Below, piece by piece: positions 26,864 to 36,779 of a DNA stretch of 64,000 nucleotides. The notes beneath the pieces are model-generated. The model made no database searches and was not told where the DNA came from. It worked only from the letters and a program-made list of their open reading frames with translations. The first letter of the stretch is position 1. The number at the start of each line of letters is the position of its first letter. The stretch is taken from positions 1-64,000 of the forward strand of contig JAGBIY010000041.1 in the NCBI GenBank assembly GCA_017934745.1, written 5' to 3'. This stretch comes from Treponema sp. GTDB taxonomy: Bacteria > Spirochaetota > Spirochaetia > Treponematales > Treponemataceae. Made by a program: the position numbers and the translations under genes.

Positions 26864-28201
26864 TCAGCTCCTGTGTAGCCATTTTCCTGAGTACCAATAT
26901 ACCCAGAATGCGACGCTCGTAACTATCCATGTGAGTGGGTAGCTTGAGAGGACGCTTTTGACAGTTTGGAATCTCGGTACCGCGGTGAAGAGCCATGCGA
27001 TTCTGAGAAAGCAGATTCCGAAGAGGGAGATGACCATCGGGAAGAACGAGTCGCCCGTCCCCCTCGTTACTCCGGAGAGGATTTCTATCGAGATGTATGT
27101 GAGCCAGAACGGAGCGAGGAATTTGAGTATTCTCATTCCCTCGTCGATTACTTCCGCATCGTTCGTGAAGAGCGAGAAGCAGAGCCTTCCTGTGAGCGTG
27201 AAGATGATTGAAGCGGCCACCGTGAAAGCCGCCGTCATCGCGAGGGACTCCCACATGCACTTCCTTAGCCTGGTGTATTTTCCGGCTCCGAAATTCTGTC
27301 CCGCGAATGTCGTAACGGAGATTCCCATCGCGCTCACGATTGTCCAGAACGCCGCGTCTATCTTGGAGAACGCCGCCCACGACGCTATCGTGACTGTCCC
27401 GAACGAGTTTATGGCGGACTGAATGATGATGTTCGAGAGGCTGTAGAAAGTCGTCTGGATTCCTGCGGGGAAGCCGATTTTCAGCATCTTCGAGAGGATG
27501 TTCGGAGTGAACGAGAGCTTTTTGAAGCTGAACGCGATGCTGTCCTTCCTCCTTGCGAGCAGGACGAGGGAGACGAGCATGGACTCCGCCTGGCTTATGA
27601 CCGTGGCCCACGCGACTCCCTTCACGCCCCAGCCGAACGCGACCACGAAGAGCGTGTCCAGCGCGATGTTCGTTGCGACCGCCGCGATGAGTATGTAGAG
27701 CGGAGTCTTCGAGTCGCCCGCGGCCCTCATCGCTCCGCCCGCCATGTTGTAGACGAACATAGGAACCATGCTCGCGAAATAGATGTGCAGGTAGGTGAGG
27801 GAAAGCTCAAGAATCTCTTCCGGCGTTTTCGTCACCCTGAGCACCCAGTCCGCTGTGAGGATTCCGAACACCGTCATCAGGATTCCGCCCGCGAGCGAGA
27901 GTGAGAGAGCCGTGTGCACCGCCTTCTCCGTCTCCCGTGCGTTCTTGGAGCCGAAGAGCTGCGAAATCACGACTCCCGCCCCAGAGGAGACACCCACGAA
28001 GAAGCCTACGATGAGGGTGAGGTACACGGCGGTGCCTCCTCCGACTGCCGCCAGCGCCTCCTTCCCCTCGAATTTGCCGATTATCACCGCGTCGATTGTG
28101 TTGTAGAGCTGCTGGAATAGTGTGCCTATCAATATCGGAAAGAAAAACACCAGTAGCGATTTCCAGATTTTTCCTTCCGTGATTTGATTTTGGCTTGTCA
28201 T
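26864..28201 (-). CDS. MATE-family multidrug/sodium efflux transporter
   Basis: 445 residues, 12 predicted helices in two similar halves, opening [20 protein letters not shown] and continuing [23 protein letters not shown], the MATE N-terminal signature. The second half repeats the fold with [13 protein letters not shown] and [20 protein letters not shown]. Expected to export cationic compounds using Na+ or H+. Its start overlaps the stop of the upstream chemoreceptor gene by 4 bp, so the two are translationally coupled. Confidence 0.92.
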   Translation of the reverse strand: MTSQNQITEGKIWKSLLVFFFPILIGTLFQQLYNTIDAVIIGKFEGKEALAAVGGGTAVYLTLIVGFFVGVSSGAGVVISQLFGSKNARETEKAVHTALSLSLAGGILMTVFGILTADWVLRVTKTPEEILELSLTYLHIYFASMVPMFVYNMAGGAMRAAGDSKTPLYILIAAVATNIALDTLFVVAFGWGVKGVAWATVISQAESMLVSLVLLARRKDSIAFSFKKLSFTPNILSKMLKIGFPAGIQTTFYSLSNIIIQSAINSFGTVTIASWAAFSKIDAAFWTIVSAMGISVTTFAGQNFGAGKYTRLRKCMWESLAMTAAFTVAASIIFTLTGRLCFSLFTNDAEVIDEGMRILKFLAPFWLTYISIEILSGVTRGTGDSFFPMVISLFGICFLRIAWLFTAVPRFQTVKSVLSSYPLTWIVTSVAFWVYWYSGKWLHRS

Positions 28202-30249
28202 ACCTTGAACTGTCCGAGCTTCTCGTTTATCAAGTCGACGTTGTTCTTCGTGTCGAGGGCCAGGTCGGAGACCATCTGCGTCGCGTCTCCAATCTGCTGG
28301 ATTCCAGCCGTCATCTCGTCCATGCTTCCGAGAATCGTCATTGAAATCTGCGTGACGGTGTTCATGTCCCTAGCCACGTTGTTGATTCCGTCGTTCATGA
28401 CCTTCGCCTTGTCGCTTACGGTCACGGACGTGTCCTTCACGTTGCTCAACGCCTCGAATATCTGCTGGGAGGCCATCTGCTGCTCCTCCATCGCGCTGTT
28501 TATCTCGCGCATTATCACGTCGGTCGTGTCGAGCTGCGTGACGATGGCTCCGAACGCCGTCTGGGACGCGTTCGACAAATTCACTACGTCCTGGATTGAG
28601 CTTGTTATCGCCTTGAGTTCCGTGGCGATGTTCTTTGACTGCGTGCCGGAATTCTCCGCGAGCTTCCTGATTTCCTCCGCGACGACGCTGAATCCCTTGC
28701 CCGCGTCGCCCGCGTGCGCCGCCTCGATGGCCGCGTTCATGGCGAGGAGGTTCGTCTCGGACGCTATCTGCGTTATCATCGAGGTCGCCTGTATGAGCAT
28801 CTTCGACTGGTCGGATATCTGGTTGACCTTTTCGCCGACCGAGCCGAGCTTCGTCTTTCCGTCGTCCACGGTGTCGTTCAGTTCCTTGAAGCTTCCCGCC
28901 ATCTTCTTTACGGAATTCGTTACGGCCGTGATGTTGCCGAGCATCTCCTCGATTGCCGCCGAGCTTTCCGTCACGCTCGACGTCTGGCTTTCGATGTGGT
29001 TGTTCAGGTCGTCCACCGTCACAGAGCTCATCTCAAGGACGTGCGCCGTGTTCTTCGTGGCCGATGCCTGGTTCTCGGACTGCTTCCTGACCGACTGTAT
29101 GTTCGCGAGAATCTCGGCAGTCGCCGCGGCCGACTGCTGCGCGCTTGAGCCGAGGTTCTGGCTTGTGTCGGAAAGACTCTCCTGCGAATTCTTCAGCTCC
29201 TTTATGATGTCCTGGAGCATGTGTATGAACTTGTTGACTCCGTTTCCGAGCCTTGTGAATTCGTCGTTTTCCGTCGCGTCGAGCCTCTTCGTCAAATCCG
29301 CATCTCCGGAAGACAGGTTCTCCACTGCCTGCGTTATCGCCCTCATCGGAACTATTATCTTCCTGTAGAGGAGGAAAATCATGGCAAGCACAAGGAAGAG
29401 CGTGGACAAAACGATGATGATGAAGAGCGGCCTGAAAATCTTGCTCGCGACGAGATCCGCCGCCCTCAGCTCCTTTGCTATGAAGAGGGTTGTGAGGAAA
29501 TTCCCCTTGCTGTCGTTGAGCGGATAGTAGTAGCCGATGTATTTCTCGCCGTTGATTGTGGTGAGTATCGATGTCGTCTTTCCGTTCTCCGCGCTTCTTA
29601 TCAGGGCTGGATTCGCTATCGTAGAGCCTTTCATGCCCGGAATGCTGGTGTGCACTCTCTTTTCGCCTGAGAATATCGTCGCGACGCAGTTCGTGCACGA
29701 CGACACGAATGAAATCAGCTCGTCGTCCGAGGCTCGTATCTTCGCCACGACGGCTCCGACGGTTTTACCCTCGTGCCTTATCGGTTCCGCAGCGAGCGCG
29801 TATATGTCGTCTCCGTTCTTCACCAAGTCGGACTGCGCCTGTCCGCCCAAAGCCTTTTCCAGAATGTCCGACTTCTGCGACGTGCCGAATTTCGTGTTGG
29901 AGATTTGTCTTCCGTTCGCGTCGAATATGACGACAGTCTCCACTCCGAAGACTTTCTGCGCCTCCGCCGAGAGCGTGTCCATCGTGTCCTCTTCGAATTC
30001 TTCTGCGGCGTTGTAGGCTTTCTCAAGCTTCGTCCTGAGCCAGTTCGCCGTTTTCTCCATTTCCTTCGACGATTCGCCGAGTTCGTTGGTCAGCACCGAG
30101 GATAGTGTCTTCGCTTCCTCTTCGAAATATCCCTCAAGGCCTGAACTCAGGTTGTGGTTGACGACCAGACTCAGAACCGAGGAATAGAGAAGAAGACCGA
30201 TTGCGATTGCAATGCATATCATCCTTGACACCGACTTGTTGCCTTTCAT
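28198..30249 (-). CDS. Methyl-accepting chemotaxis protein with single-Cache sensor
   Basis: 683 residues. N-terminal TM (about 11-31), a periplasmic sensor (about 32-275) of sCache_3 type with [20 protein letters not shown] and the C-x-x-C pair [17 protein letters not shown], a second TM (about 280-305), HAMP ([15 protein letters not shown]...), then the MCP signalling domain with tip [20 protein letters not shown]. The paired Cys could form a disulfide in the sensor. GGAGG precedes ATG 30249. First gene of an operon with a MATE exporter and a TtcA-like enzyme, an unusual pairing that could link sensing of a compound with its export. Confidence 0.92.
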   Translation of the reverse strand: MKGNKSVSRMICIAIAIGLLLYSSVLSLVVNHNLSSGLEGYFEEEAKTLSSVLTNELGESSKEMEKTANWLRTKLEKAYNAAEEFEEDTMDTLSAEAQKVFGVETVVIFDANGRQISNTKFGTSQKSDILEKALGGQAQSDLVKNGDDIYALAAEPIRHEGKTVGAVVAKIRASDDELISFVSSCTNCVATIFSGEKRVHTSIPGMKGSTIANPALIRSAENGKTTSILTTINGEKYIGYYYPLNDSKGNFLTTLFIAKELRAADLVASKIFRPLFIIIVLSTLFLVLAMIFLLYRKIIVPMRAITQAVENLSSGDADLTKRLDATENDEFTRLGNGVNKFIHMLQDIIKELKNSQESLSDTSQNLGSSAQQSAAATAEILANIQSVRKQSENQASATKNTAHVLEMSSVTVDDLNNHIESQTSSVTESSAAIEEMLGNITAVTNSVKKMAGSFKELNDTVDDGKTKLGSVGEKVNQISDQSKMLIQATSMITQIASETNLLAMNAAIEAAHAGDAGKGFSVVAEEIRKLAENSGTQSKNIATELKAITSSIQDVVNLSNASQTAFGAIVTQLDTTDVIMREINSAMEEQQMASQQIFEALSNVKDTSVTVSDKAKVMNDGINNVARDMNTVTQISMTILGSMDEMTAGIQQIGDATQMVSDLALDTKNNVDLINEKLGQFKV

Positions 30250-30275
30250 TAGTTGCCTCCAAATAATAAGACCGA

Positions 30276-30308
30276 AATGCCGAAAAAATACGTTGGGTTT
30301 TCGGCATG
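30276..30308 (-). other. Hairpin in the 5' leader of the chemoreceptor operon
   Basis: ATGCCGAAAA pairs with TTTTCGGCAT across an ~11-nt loop, about 25 bp upstream of the chemoreceptor start. It could be a leader stem or a terminator for plus-strand read-through; no further regulatory signature was recognised. Confidence 0.5.
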
Positions 30309-30424
30309 AAACAATGATAGCACAAAACCATCTGCCCTATTGTAAAATTTTCGGTTGATAGATAGGGGCGTGTTTAAAGAAAAAGAAAAAAAATCGATTT
30401 TCACAAAAAAAATGATTTTTCTTC

Positions 30425-30453
30425 TTGACCAAAAATCTCAAAATCTATATATT
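30425..30453 (+). promoter_or_regulatory. Promoter of the tRNA-Asp/tRNA-Asn operon
   Basis: TTGACC (30425-30430), a 17-bp spacer and TATATT (30448-30453) in AT-rich DNA, about 20 bp before the tRNA-Asp 5' end. A textbook sigma-70 arrangement. Confidence 0.8.
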
Positions 30454-30473
30454 TAATTTCATCACTTGTTGAT

Positions 30474-30547
30474 GCGGTGTTAGCGAAGTTGGTTATCGCG
30501 CTGGCCTGTCACGCCGGAGATCGCGGGTTCGAGCCCCGCACATCGCG
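30474..30547 (+). tRNA. tRNA-Asp (anticodon GTC)
   Basis: A 74-nt cloverleaf: acceptor GCGGTGT/ACATCGC (one G-U pair), discriminator G, D stem GCGA/TCGC, anticodon arm CTGGCCTGTCACGCCGG with GTC, T arm GCGGGTTCGAGCCCCGC. CCA is not encoded. It is followed after 3 nt by tRNA-Asn. Confidence 0.97.
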
Positions 30548-30550
30548 TCT

Positions 30551-30623
30551 GATCCCTTAGCTCAGTCGGTAGAGCAACGGACTGTTAATCCGTGTGTCGC
30601 TGGTTCAAGCCCAGCAGGGGTCG
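30551..30623 (+). tRNA. tRNA-Asn (anticodon GTT), second copy
   Basis: 73 nt, identical in sequence to the minus-strand tRNA-Asn at 20628-20700. Co-transcribed with tRNA-Asp (3-nt spacer). Confidence 0.97.
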
Positions 30624-30629
30624 CTGATT

Positions 30630-30679
30630 GAAGGCTGAATCTTGAAGATTTAATCTTGCGGATTCAGCCTTTTTTTTGT
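30630..30679 (+). terminator. Terminator of the tRNA operon
   Basis: AAGGCTGAATC pairs with GATTCAGCCTT, followed by TTTTTTG. Confidence 0.9.
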
Positions 30680-30737
30680 CCATTTTTGTTTGCGCTGCGG
30701 GGCGGGAACGCTTTTTGGGGAAGAGGAGGGGGAGTCG

Positions 30738-31358
30738 ATGGAAAAAACGGAAGAGAATGGCGGAAATCTTTTTGTGGATGCCAAAAATAGAAAAAAAGAG
30801 CTTCGGAGAAGAATGAAGGGGATTCTCTCTTCGTTCTTCTCCGGGCATGACGTTGTGGCCGAGTCCAGGCGCGTGTGCGAAAAGTTCTGTTCTATGAAGG
30901 AGTTCATTGAGGCCGATGTCGTCCTTTCGTTTTCCACCGGCAACCTTGAAATCGACACGTCTTTCTTGAACGCCCGCGCGCTTGCTTCCAAAAGGCTCGC
31001 CCTGCCCAAAGTCGTTTCCGGCACTCAAATCGAATTTTTCTTTTTGAGCGGAGAAAAATCCGTGGAATCCCAGCTGTCTCCCGGCGCGTTCGGAATATCG
31101 GAGCCGGCGGAAGGGCTTGAGCCTCTCCGTCTGGATTCGCTTGCCGGGAAGAGCGTGGTCGTCGCCGTTCCCGGAATCGCGTTCACGGAAAATGGAAAGC
31201 GGTGCGGGCACGGCAAGGGCTACTACGACCGCTTCCTTTCCGCGCTGAAAAAAGCCTGCCCGAATGCGAAAGCCGTCGGAATCTGCCTGCCGTGCCAAAT
31301 CGTCGATTCCGTCCCGACAGACACCTTCGATGTCATCCTCGACGGCGTGTGCTTCTGA
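30738..31358 (+). CDS. 5-formyltetrahydrofolate cyclo-ligase
   Basis: About 206 residues. ATP-dependent conversion of 5-formyl-THF to 5,10-methenyl-THF in folate metabolism. Family features are the N-terminal KKELRRRMKGILSSF, the substrate strand VVLSFSTGNLEIDT, RLALPKV, and the signature VAVPGIAFTENGKRCGHGKGYYDRFL (nucleotide/substrate loop) followed by CLPCQIVDSVPTDTFDV. ATG 30738 is preceded by GAGGAGGGGG; the in-frame extension to 30690 has no SD. Monocistronic, followed by palindromic element copy 3. Confidence 0.9.
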   Translation: MEKTEENGGNLFVDAKNRKKELRRRMKGILSSFFSGHDVVAESRRVCEKFCSMKEFIEADVVLSFSTGNLEIDTSFLNARALASKRLALPKVVSGTQIEFFFLSGEKSVESQLSPGAFGISEPAEGLEPLRLDSLAGKSVVVAVPGIAFTENGKRCGHGKGYYDRFLSALKKACPNAKAVGICLPCQIVDSVPTDTFDVILDGVCF

Positions 31359-31382
31359 AAATAAACATCTATTTGTTCGAAT

Positions 31383-31538
31383 GCCAAGTTTTTACACTGC
31401 GATGGCTGAAATAAGCGGAAGCGGGGTTCCGACCAAAAGAACACTCAGCCACCGCGAAGCGGTACTGCCGTTCTTTTGGTCGGGTTCCCGCTGGGAGCTT
31501 GTTTCTGCAACTGCGATATGCATAAACTCGATATTCGG
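31383..31538. repeat. Palindromic intergenic element, copy 3
   Basis: Outer arms GCTGAAATAAGC (31405 onward) and GCTTGTTTCTGC (imperfect here). The inner 14-bp stem CCGACCAAAAGAAC (31429-31442) pairs perfectly with GTTCTTTTGGTCGG (31470-31483). The sequence of this stem differs almost completely from copies 1 and 4, but pairing is perfect. Between them lies the shared CAGCCACCGCGAAGCGGTAC. The right end is ATGCATAAACTCGATATTCGG. It sits between convergent genes and abuts the stop of the M16-like gene. Confidence 0.87.
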
Positions 31539-31539
31539 C

Positions 31540-34422
31540 CTATTTCTTCGAGTCGGATGAGTAGATTCTGTTTTTTGGGACTTCCGTGATGTACGCGTCC
31601 ATGATTCTGCCGTAGGAGGCCGCGTCCGCTTCGTCTATGGCCGCGTACTGGTCGAGGTAAAGGTTCGCGTTCCCCTCCATCGCGCTCTTCTGCATGAGCG
31701 CGGCCGAACCTGCCGCTGTCCCGCTTTCGGAAAGATTCACCATTATCCATTTGTTCTCGATTTTCGATATCAGTTCCGCTTTCTCGAAACGTGGGGCCTC
31801 CTTCTCGATTGAAAGTTCCGCCTGGGCGATGAGCCTTTCCCTTCTCGCGTTCTCCTCTTCGCTCTCAATCCTCTTCAAGTCGGCTCTCAGCTCCTCTATC
31901 GCTTCCTTCGTGTATTTTTCGAGCATGGACGTGCGCTCCACGTTCGTCGCTACGATTCTCGCGAACGGAATCTGCGCCGTGGCAGGTATGACCTTCACGA
32001 CTGTCGGCTTCTCGGTGGTCTGTATCGCCTCCGCCTTCTTCTCGATTCTCTCCGCCATCTCGTAAAGCAGCGCGTTGAAGAGGGCCGCGTCCGTGGTCGA
32101 TGGGGAAGGTGACTTCATGATGTAGAGCGCGGGGTCGAGGAATTTCGTGGTTGGGATGAGCGTGGCCGGCATGGGGCCTGCCTTCTCCGGGCTCACGTCC
32201 GTGAGGAAGAGGTGCTTCATCGCGATTCTCTTCTCCTGCAGGTTCAGCTGCGGCTCTTTCGCCTTTGACGGCTTGTAAGCGGTGGCCTTGTTCGTTCCGA
32301 GCGAGCCGAACGTGCTGTCGAGTGTCTCCAGAAGCTCCTTCTCGTCCGGGAAATTTCCCGCGAGCGCGAGCGAATACCTCGACGAGTCTATCATCACCGG
32401 ATAGTTCTCCATGATTTTGTTGAACGTCAGCTCCGCCGGCTTGTCCTTCGAGATGTCGTACATGAGGGCGATGTCGCTTTTTTCGTAGAGCTTCCTCATC
32501 GCGAAGCTTTCGAGCTGGAATTCTCCCGTTCCAATTTTCTGCCTCCACTGCGTCCTCTCATCGTAGCAGATGCCGTCCGCCATGACGGGCGTTATGTCGC
32601 CGAAAATCAACGCCGCCGTTATCGCCGCCATCGCCTGCCTCGTCTCGTCCGACTCGAACTTGACCGTTATGACCGAATGCGTCGGCTCCGTCTTGGCCGT
32701 TACGGAGTACATGCCCTTCGTGCTTCCGTTGAAGTGCAGTATGTCGAGCTGGTTCCTTATGTTGAGCGCGAGAGCGTCCACAAGAACCGTCGCAAGTCCG
32801 ATGTCGCCTTTGAACGTGAGGTCGCCTCCCATTATCGTGATTGCGAGCGCGGCCATGTTCGTGTTCGTCCTCTTTATCGCGGCAGGGATTCCGTTCGCGA
32901 GCTTCGTTGTGGACGTGTCCTCCTTGTTCTTCTCCACGAACCTTTTCGCCGAGAAGAACGTGTCGAACTCGGTGCGCGACTCCTCGCTCTCCTCCTCAAG
33001 GTTGTTCGCCATCGTGTTCCTCGTCTTTGTGACTTCCTTGTAGTACGGCTGGTTGAACCACGCTCCGTTCTTCTTCGTTATCTGCCTGAATCCCATCTTG
33101 GAGAATTCCTTCTCGCTTTTCGCGTACTGGGCGGAATTCATGAGGACGAAGACGAAGGGCTTCTCACTGGCGATTTTCTTGGAGAGTTTTTCGGGGTCCG
33201 TGTTCTTTAGCGTCTCGATTCTGTTGAAAAGCGTCTTCTCCGGCGATTCGTCGCCCCTGAGGGATGCCCAGTCGGCGAGGGTCTGCATTATCTCCGTCGA
33301 TGAGTCGCATCTCTGGACGAAGGAGCTTGAGTACTGGCCGATTTCGTAGTCGAACGCCTCTTTCGTGAAGAACGAGCCGTCGAGTTTTTCCATGAGCGAT
33401 TTGATTTGCTCGGCCTGCGGTGTCTTCGTCCTTTCCATGAGCGTCTGTATCAAAAGCCTTGACGAACCGGCCTTCTGCGCGGACGCCGCGTTTATGTACT
33501 CGTTGCCCCTGATTCCGAGCGTCTTGTCCTCCGTGAGCCTCTTTTTGAAGAGCGAGAATTCCTCTTCCATCGCTGTGGCCGCCATGTCGCACTCCTCCTG
33601 CGTGAGCGAAGTGTACTGGACTACGACCTGCGCCATCTCGTCGGAGAATTTTGGGTCGGTGAGGACGAAGAGCCTTCCGTTGTCGAGCCTGCCGCTTTTT
33701 ATGTCGCCCTTTATGCGCTTCTCGGCCTCGCTCTCGGTCCGCCTCGACTCCGCCCTCTTGAATTTGCCGAAGTACCTTTTGGCGTATGTCTCCGCCGCCA
33801 CCGCCGTGATGTTGCCGCTGACGTAGAGGACTGTGTTGTCGCTCGTGTAGTAGTTCCTAGCTATGTCGTTGAGTATCGCCCTGGACTCCGATATGGACTT
33901 CTCCCTGAATATCGCCGGGTTCGTGCTCGACTCCCTCTTCCACGGGGCTTCCGGGAATACCTTCGCCTCTATCGCCGAGTTTATGAATCCCGCCGAGTCT
34001 GATGCGTAGAGTGTGGTGGCGGCCTGCTCGTTGTTTATCTCCGCCCTGAGCCTCGCCTCGCTGAGCGAGAGCGGTTCGAGCATCTCCGAAAGGCTCTGCA
34101 TGGCCTTCTCCGCGTCGCTCGGCGCGCAGATCTGCAGCCGTGTCGCGCTCTCCGAGTCTATCATCGCGTTCTTGAGCCTCGCGTACAGCGGAAAGTAGCC
34201 GACGTTGCCCTCGTCCTGCGCCGAGTATCCGGCTCCCGTCCGTATCTCCATGCGCACGAGCGCGCTCGTCGTGTCCTCTATCAAGTACATCTTGAGTCCG
34301 TTCTCGAACGTCATGAGCCGGATGTCCTTTGAGGAGAAGGCTTCAGCGTTCGTCGCCAGAAATGCCGAGACGAGGATGGTCAAGACCGTCCTTTTGAGTG
34401 GTTTCAATATTTTTGTCTTCAT
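31540..34422 (-). CDS. M16-like (insulinase-fold) protein without catalytic motif
   Basis: About 960 residues with a signal peptide (about 1-27). Domain order fits tandem M16 halves: IRLMTFENGLKMYLIEDTTS and ALVRMEIRTGAGYS at the start, then NTVLYVSGNITAVAAETYAK, RYFGKFKRAE, and later FALMRKLYEKSDIALMY-like segments. Where active M16 enzymes have HxxEH, this protein reads VGYFPLYARL, so zinc ligands are absent. It is likely an inactive periplasmic partner or chamber protein. ATG 34422 was chosen; a TTG two codons upstream is better spaced from AGGAA. Minus-strand TATAAT at 34469-34464 is the likely -10. Confidence 0.75.
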   Translation of the reverse strand: MKTKILKPLKRTVLTILVSAFLATNAEAFSSKDIRLMTFENGLKMYLIEDTTSALVRMEIRTGAGYSAQDEGNVGYFPLYARLKNAMIDSESATRLQICAPSDAEKAMQSLSEMLEPLSLSEARLRAEINNEQAATTLYASDSAGFINSAIEAKVFPEAPWKRESSTNPAIFREKSISESRAILNDIARNYYTSDNTVLYVSGNITAVAAETYAKRYFGKFKRAESRRTESEAEKRIKGDIKSGRLDNGRLFVLTDPKFSDEMAQVVVQYTSLTQEECDMAATAMEEEFSLFKKRLTEDKTLGIRGNEYINAASAQKAGSSRLLIQTLMERTKTPQAEQIKSLMEKLDGSFFTKEAFDYEIGQYSSSFVQRCDSSTEIMQTLADWASLRGDESPEKTLFNRIETLKNTDPEKLSKKIASEKPFVFVLMNSAQYAKSEKEFSKMGFRQITKKNGAWFNQPYYKEVTKTRNTMANNLEEESEESRTEFDTFFSAKRFVEKNKEDTSTTKLANGIPAAIKRTNTNMAALAITIMGGDLTFKGDIGLATVLVDALALNIRNQLDILHFNGSTKGMYSVTAKTEPTHSVITVKFESDETRQAMAAITAALIFGDITPVMADGICYDERTQWRQKIGTGEFQLESFAMRKLYEKSDIALMYDISKDKPAELTFNKIMENYPVMIDSSRYSLALAGNFPDEKELLETLDSTFGSLGTNKATAYKPSKAKEPQLNLQEKRIAMKHLFLTDVSPEKAGPMPATLIPTTKFLDPALYIMKSPSPSTTDAALFNALLYEMAERIEKKAEAIQTTEKPTVVKVIPATAQIPFARIVATNVERTSMLEKYTKEAIEELRADLKRIESEEENARRERLIAQAELSIEKEAPRFEKAELISKIENKWIMVNLSESGTAAGSAALMQKSAMEGNANLYLDQYAAIDEADAASYGRIMDAYITEVPKNRIYSSDSKK

Positions 34423-34520
34423 TTTCAATTTCGTTTCCTGCTTTTTGAATTATGGATGAAGCCATTATAGACCATTTTCCAGTTCTAAACACACGGTGTC
34501 CAAATTCCGAAATTCTAAGA

Positions 34521-36680
34521 ATGATTACGCTCTCAACAGAACCGAACTGCAGGACTCTTCCGCCGCTCGACGAGAAATCGCTCGCGGGCAAGAGACGACT
34601 CTCAAAGGAAGAGATAGACATATTGAAGAAGACGAACGTTAACGAAGACGAATCGTGGGGCAACGTGTACGTCGACGAGAGGGGCTTCGACCCGTCGCTG
34701 GTGCGCGGAAACGAAATCCGGGGATTCCTTGTCTTCGGGCTTGTCCGCAAGGTGAACCTCAAGTACCACGACCTCTGCCTTTGCGCGGGGCTGTATTCCT
34801 CGAACGTGGAGAACGTCGTGCTTGGCGATGACGTCTGCGTGAGGAACGTCGAATACTTCTCCAACTACAGAATCGGAAACAAGGTCATCCTCTTCAACAT
34901 CTCCGAGATTTCATGCACGAACCATTCAAAATTCGGAAACGGAGTCCTCAAGGAGGGGGAGCCTGAGTCCAACAGAATCTGGATTGGCGTGGGGAACGAG
35001 AACGACGCCCGCGCCGTCCTTCCGTTCGAGGACATGATTGCCGCGGACGCTTTCCTCTGGTCCCGCTACAGGGAGGATTCCGCCCTCATGGAAAAGTTCC
35101 GGGAGATTACGGAGAAGCCTTTTTCAAAGTCGCTCGACACTTCCGGCTTCATCGGCGACAACACCGTCGTGAAGAACACGACGCTCCTGAAGGACGTGAA
35201 AATAGGCGAGAACGCCTACATAAAGGGCGCGTTCAAGCTCAAGAACATAACGATTCTGTCGAGCGAGGACGAGCCGAGCCAGATTGGCGAGGGCGTGGAG
35301 CTTGTGAACGGAATCGTCGGCTACAGGGCGCGTATTTTCTACCAGGCGGTCGCGGTGCGCTTCGTCATCGGCCGGAACTGCCAGTTGAAGTACGGGGCGA
35401 GGCTCCTGAATTCCGTGCTCGGAGACAACTCCACGGTCTCGTGCTGCGAAATCCTGAACAACCTGATTTTTCCGTTCCACGAGCAGCACCACAACTCTTC
35501 TTTCCTCATCGCCTCCACGGTCTGCGGCCAGTCGAACATAGCGTCGGGCGCGACGGTCGGCTCCAACCACAACTCTCGCTCTCCTGACGGGGAGCTTTTC
35601 GCGGGGCGCGGATTCTGGCCGGGGCTTTGCTCGGACTTCAAGCACAACTCGTACTTCGCCTCGTTCGTTCTGGTCTCCAAGGGAAGCTACCAGAACGAGC
35701 TGAACATAACGTATCCGTTCTCGCTCGTGGCCTCGAACGGTGCCGACAAGCCTGTGTCGATAATCCCGGCGTACTGGTTCCTCTACAACATGTACGCAAT
35801 CGCAAGGAACAACGCGAAATTCCAGAAACGCGACAGGCGGCTCGTGAAAGTGCAGCACATCGAGACGAACCCGCTGGCTCCCGACACGATTCAGGAGGTC
35901 GTCTCTGCGATAGAGCGCATCATCGAGCTTACGGAGAAACATCTCGTGAACCGTGGCTACGAGAAGATAACGGGGGCTTTGACGGAGGCTGAGCGGATGC
36001 AGGTGGCGAAGGATTTCCTCCACCAGAATCCGTCCGCCGACTTCAAGCTGCAGGACATGCGCTGCCAGAGGAAGTACGGGGCCGTCGTGTTGAAGCCGGT
36101 GAAGGCCTACAAGGAGTACCGTAAAATCGTCAAGTATTTCGCTGTCTCCGTCTTGATGGACTACTGTTCGGAGAGGGGAATCGAATGCCTTTCGGAGGGG
36201 GTCTTTGGTGATGTCTCGAAAATCCCGCTCTACACGAGATGGCTGAACGTTGGCGGACAGGTAATCCCGGAGGAGAAAGTTTTCGAGCTTTTCTCGAAAA
36301 TAAAGGAAGGGGAAGTCGATTCTTGGCAGTCCGTCCATGAATTCTACGACGGATGCCAAGAGAATTACGGCGGCTTCAAGGCGGCCTACGCTGTGCATCT
36401 TCTGGAATTCCTTTATTCGAGGAAAATCTCCGAGTTCACCGGCGAAATCTTCGACGACATAAAGTCCGACGTGACTGCCGTGAGCGACGAGATGTACAAG
36501 TCCGCCATGGATTCAAGGCGAAAGGACTACGACGACTTCTTCAGGAAAATCACTTTCAGGAGCGACGAGGAGATGAAGGCCGTCCTCGGCACAATCGACG
36601 ACAACGAATTCCTCCGGGAACTCAAGCGCACAACGGAAGAGTTCGACAGCAGGCTTGCGTCGCTGTTCTCGTTCGATTGA
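34521..36680 (+). CDS. DUF4954 protein with left-handed beta-helix repeats
   Basis: About 719 residues from ATG 34521 (an upstream ATG at 34452 is in frame). The DUF4954 start RRLSKEEIDILKK appears about 25 residues in, followed by FDPSLVRGNEIRGFLVFG. A long hexapeptide-like section (about 75-380) contains IGDNTVVKNTTLLKDVKIGE, SVLGDNSTVSCCEILNN and IASGATVGSNHNSRSPDGE. The C-terminal half is helical and Lys/Glu-rich. The family is common in Bacteroidetes and spirochaetes and resembles sugar-nucleotide acyl/pyrophosphorylase helices, but its reaction is not known. The later start is preferred because the longer one overlaps the divergent promoter region and lacks an SD. Confidence 0.85.
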   Translation: MITLSTEPNCRTLPPLDEKSLAGKRRLSKEEIDILKKTNVNEDESWGNVYVDERGFDPSLVRGNEIRGFLVFGLVRKVNLKYHDLCLCAGLYSSNVENVVLGDDVCVRNVEYFSNYRIGNKVILFNISEISCTNHSKFGNGVLKEGEPESNRIWIGVGNENDARAVLPFEDMIAADAFLWSRYREDSALMEKFREITEKPFSKSLDTSGFIGDNTVVKNTTLLKDVKIGENAYIKGAFKLKNITILSSEDEPSQIGEGVELVNGIVGYRARIFYQAVAVRFVIGRNCQLKYGARLLNSVLGDNSTVSCCEILNNLIFPFHEQHHNSSFLIASTVCGQSNIASGATVGSNHNSRSPDGELFAGRGFWPGLCSDFKHNSYFASFVLVSKGSYQNELNITYPFSLVASNGADKPVSIIPAYWFLYNMYAIARNNAKFQKRDRRLVKVQHIETNPLAPDTIQEVVSAIERIIELTEKHLVNRGYEKITGALTEAERMQVAKDFLHQNPSADFKLQDMRCQRKYGAVVLKPVKAYKEYRKIVKYFAVSVLMDYCSERGIECLSEGVFGDVSKIPLYTRWLNVGGQVIPEEKVFELFSKIKEGEVDSWQSVHEFYDGCQENYGGFKAAYAVHLLEFLYSRKISEFTGEIFDDIKSDVTAVSDEMYKSAMDSRRKDYDDFFRKITFRSDEEMKAVLGTIDDNEFLRELKRTTEEFDSRLASLFSFD

Positions 36681-36779
36681 GAAGAACGGATGCTCGCGCG
36701 CGAGCGGGGCGTCTCCAATGGCACGCCAGTCCCCGGCGAGCCACTGTTGAAAAACTTTTCCAGCCATGCTATCTTCTCA
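36681..36779 (+). other. Short GC-rich spacer downstream of DUF4954
   Basis: Contains a perfect palindrome GCTCGCGCGCGAGC (36692-36705) followed by GGGGCGTCTCC. There is no U tract, so termination is uncertain. No gene is seen. Confidence 0.4.

Noticed and set aside
35124..36398. A 424-residue minus-strand ORF antisense to the DUF4954 gene
   Set aside because: Arg/Val/His-rich shadow of DUF4954 without motifs or an SD.
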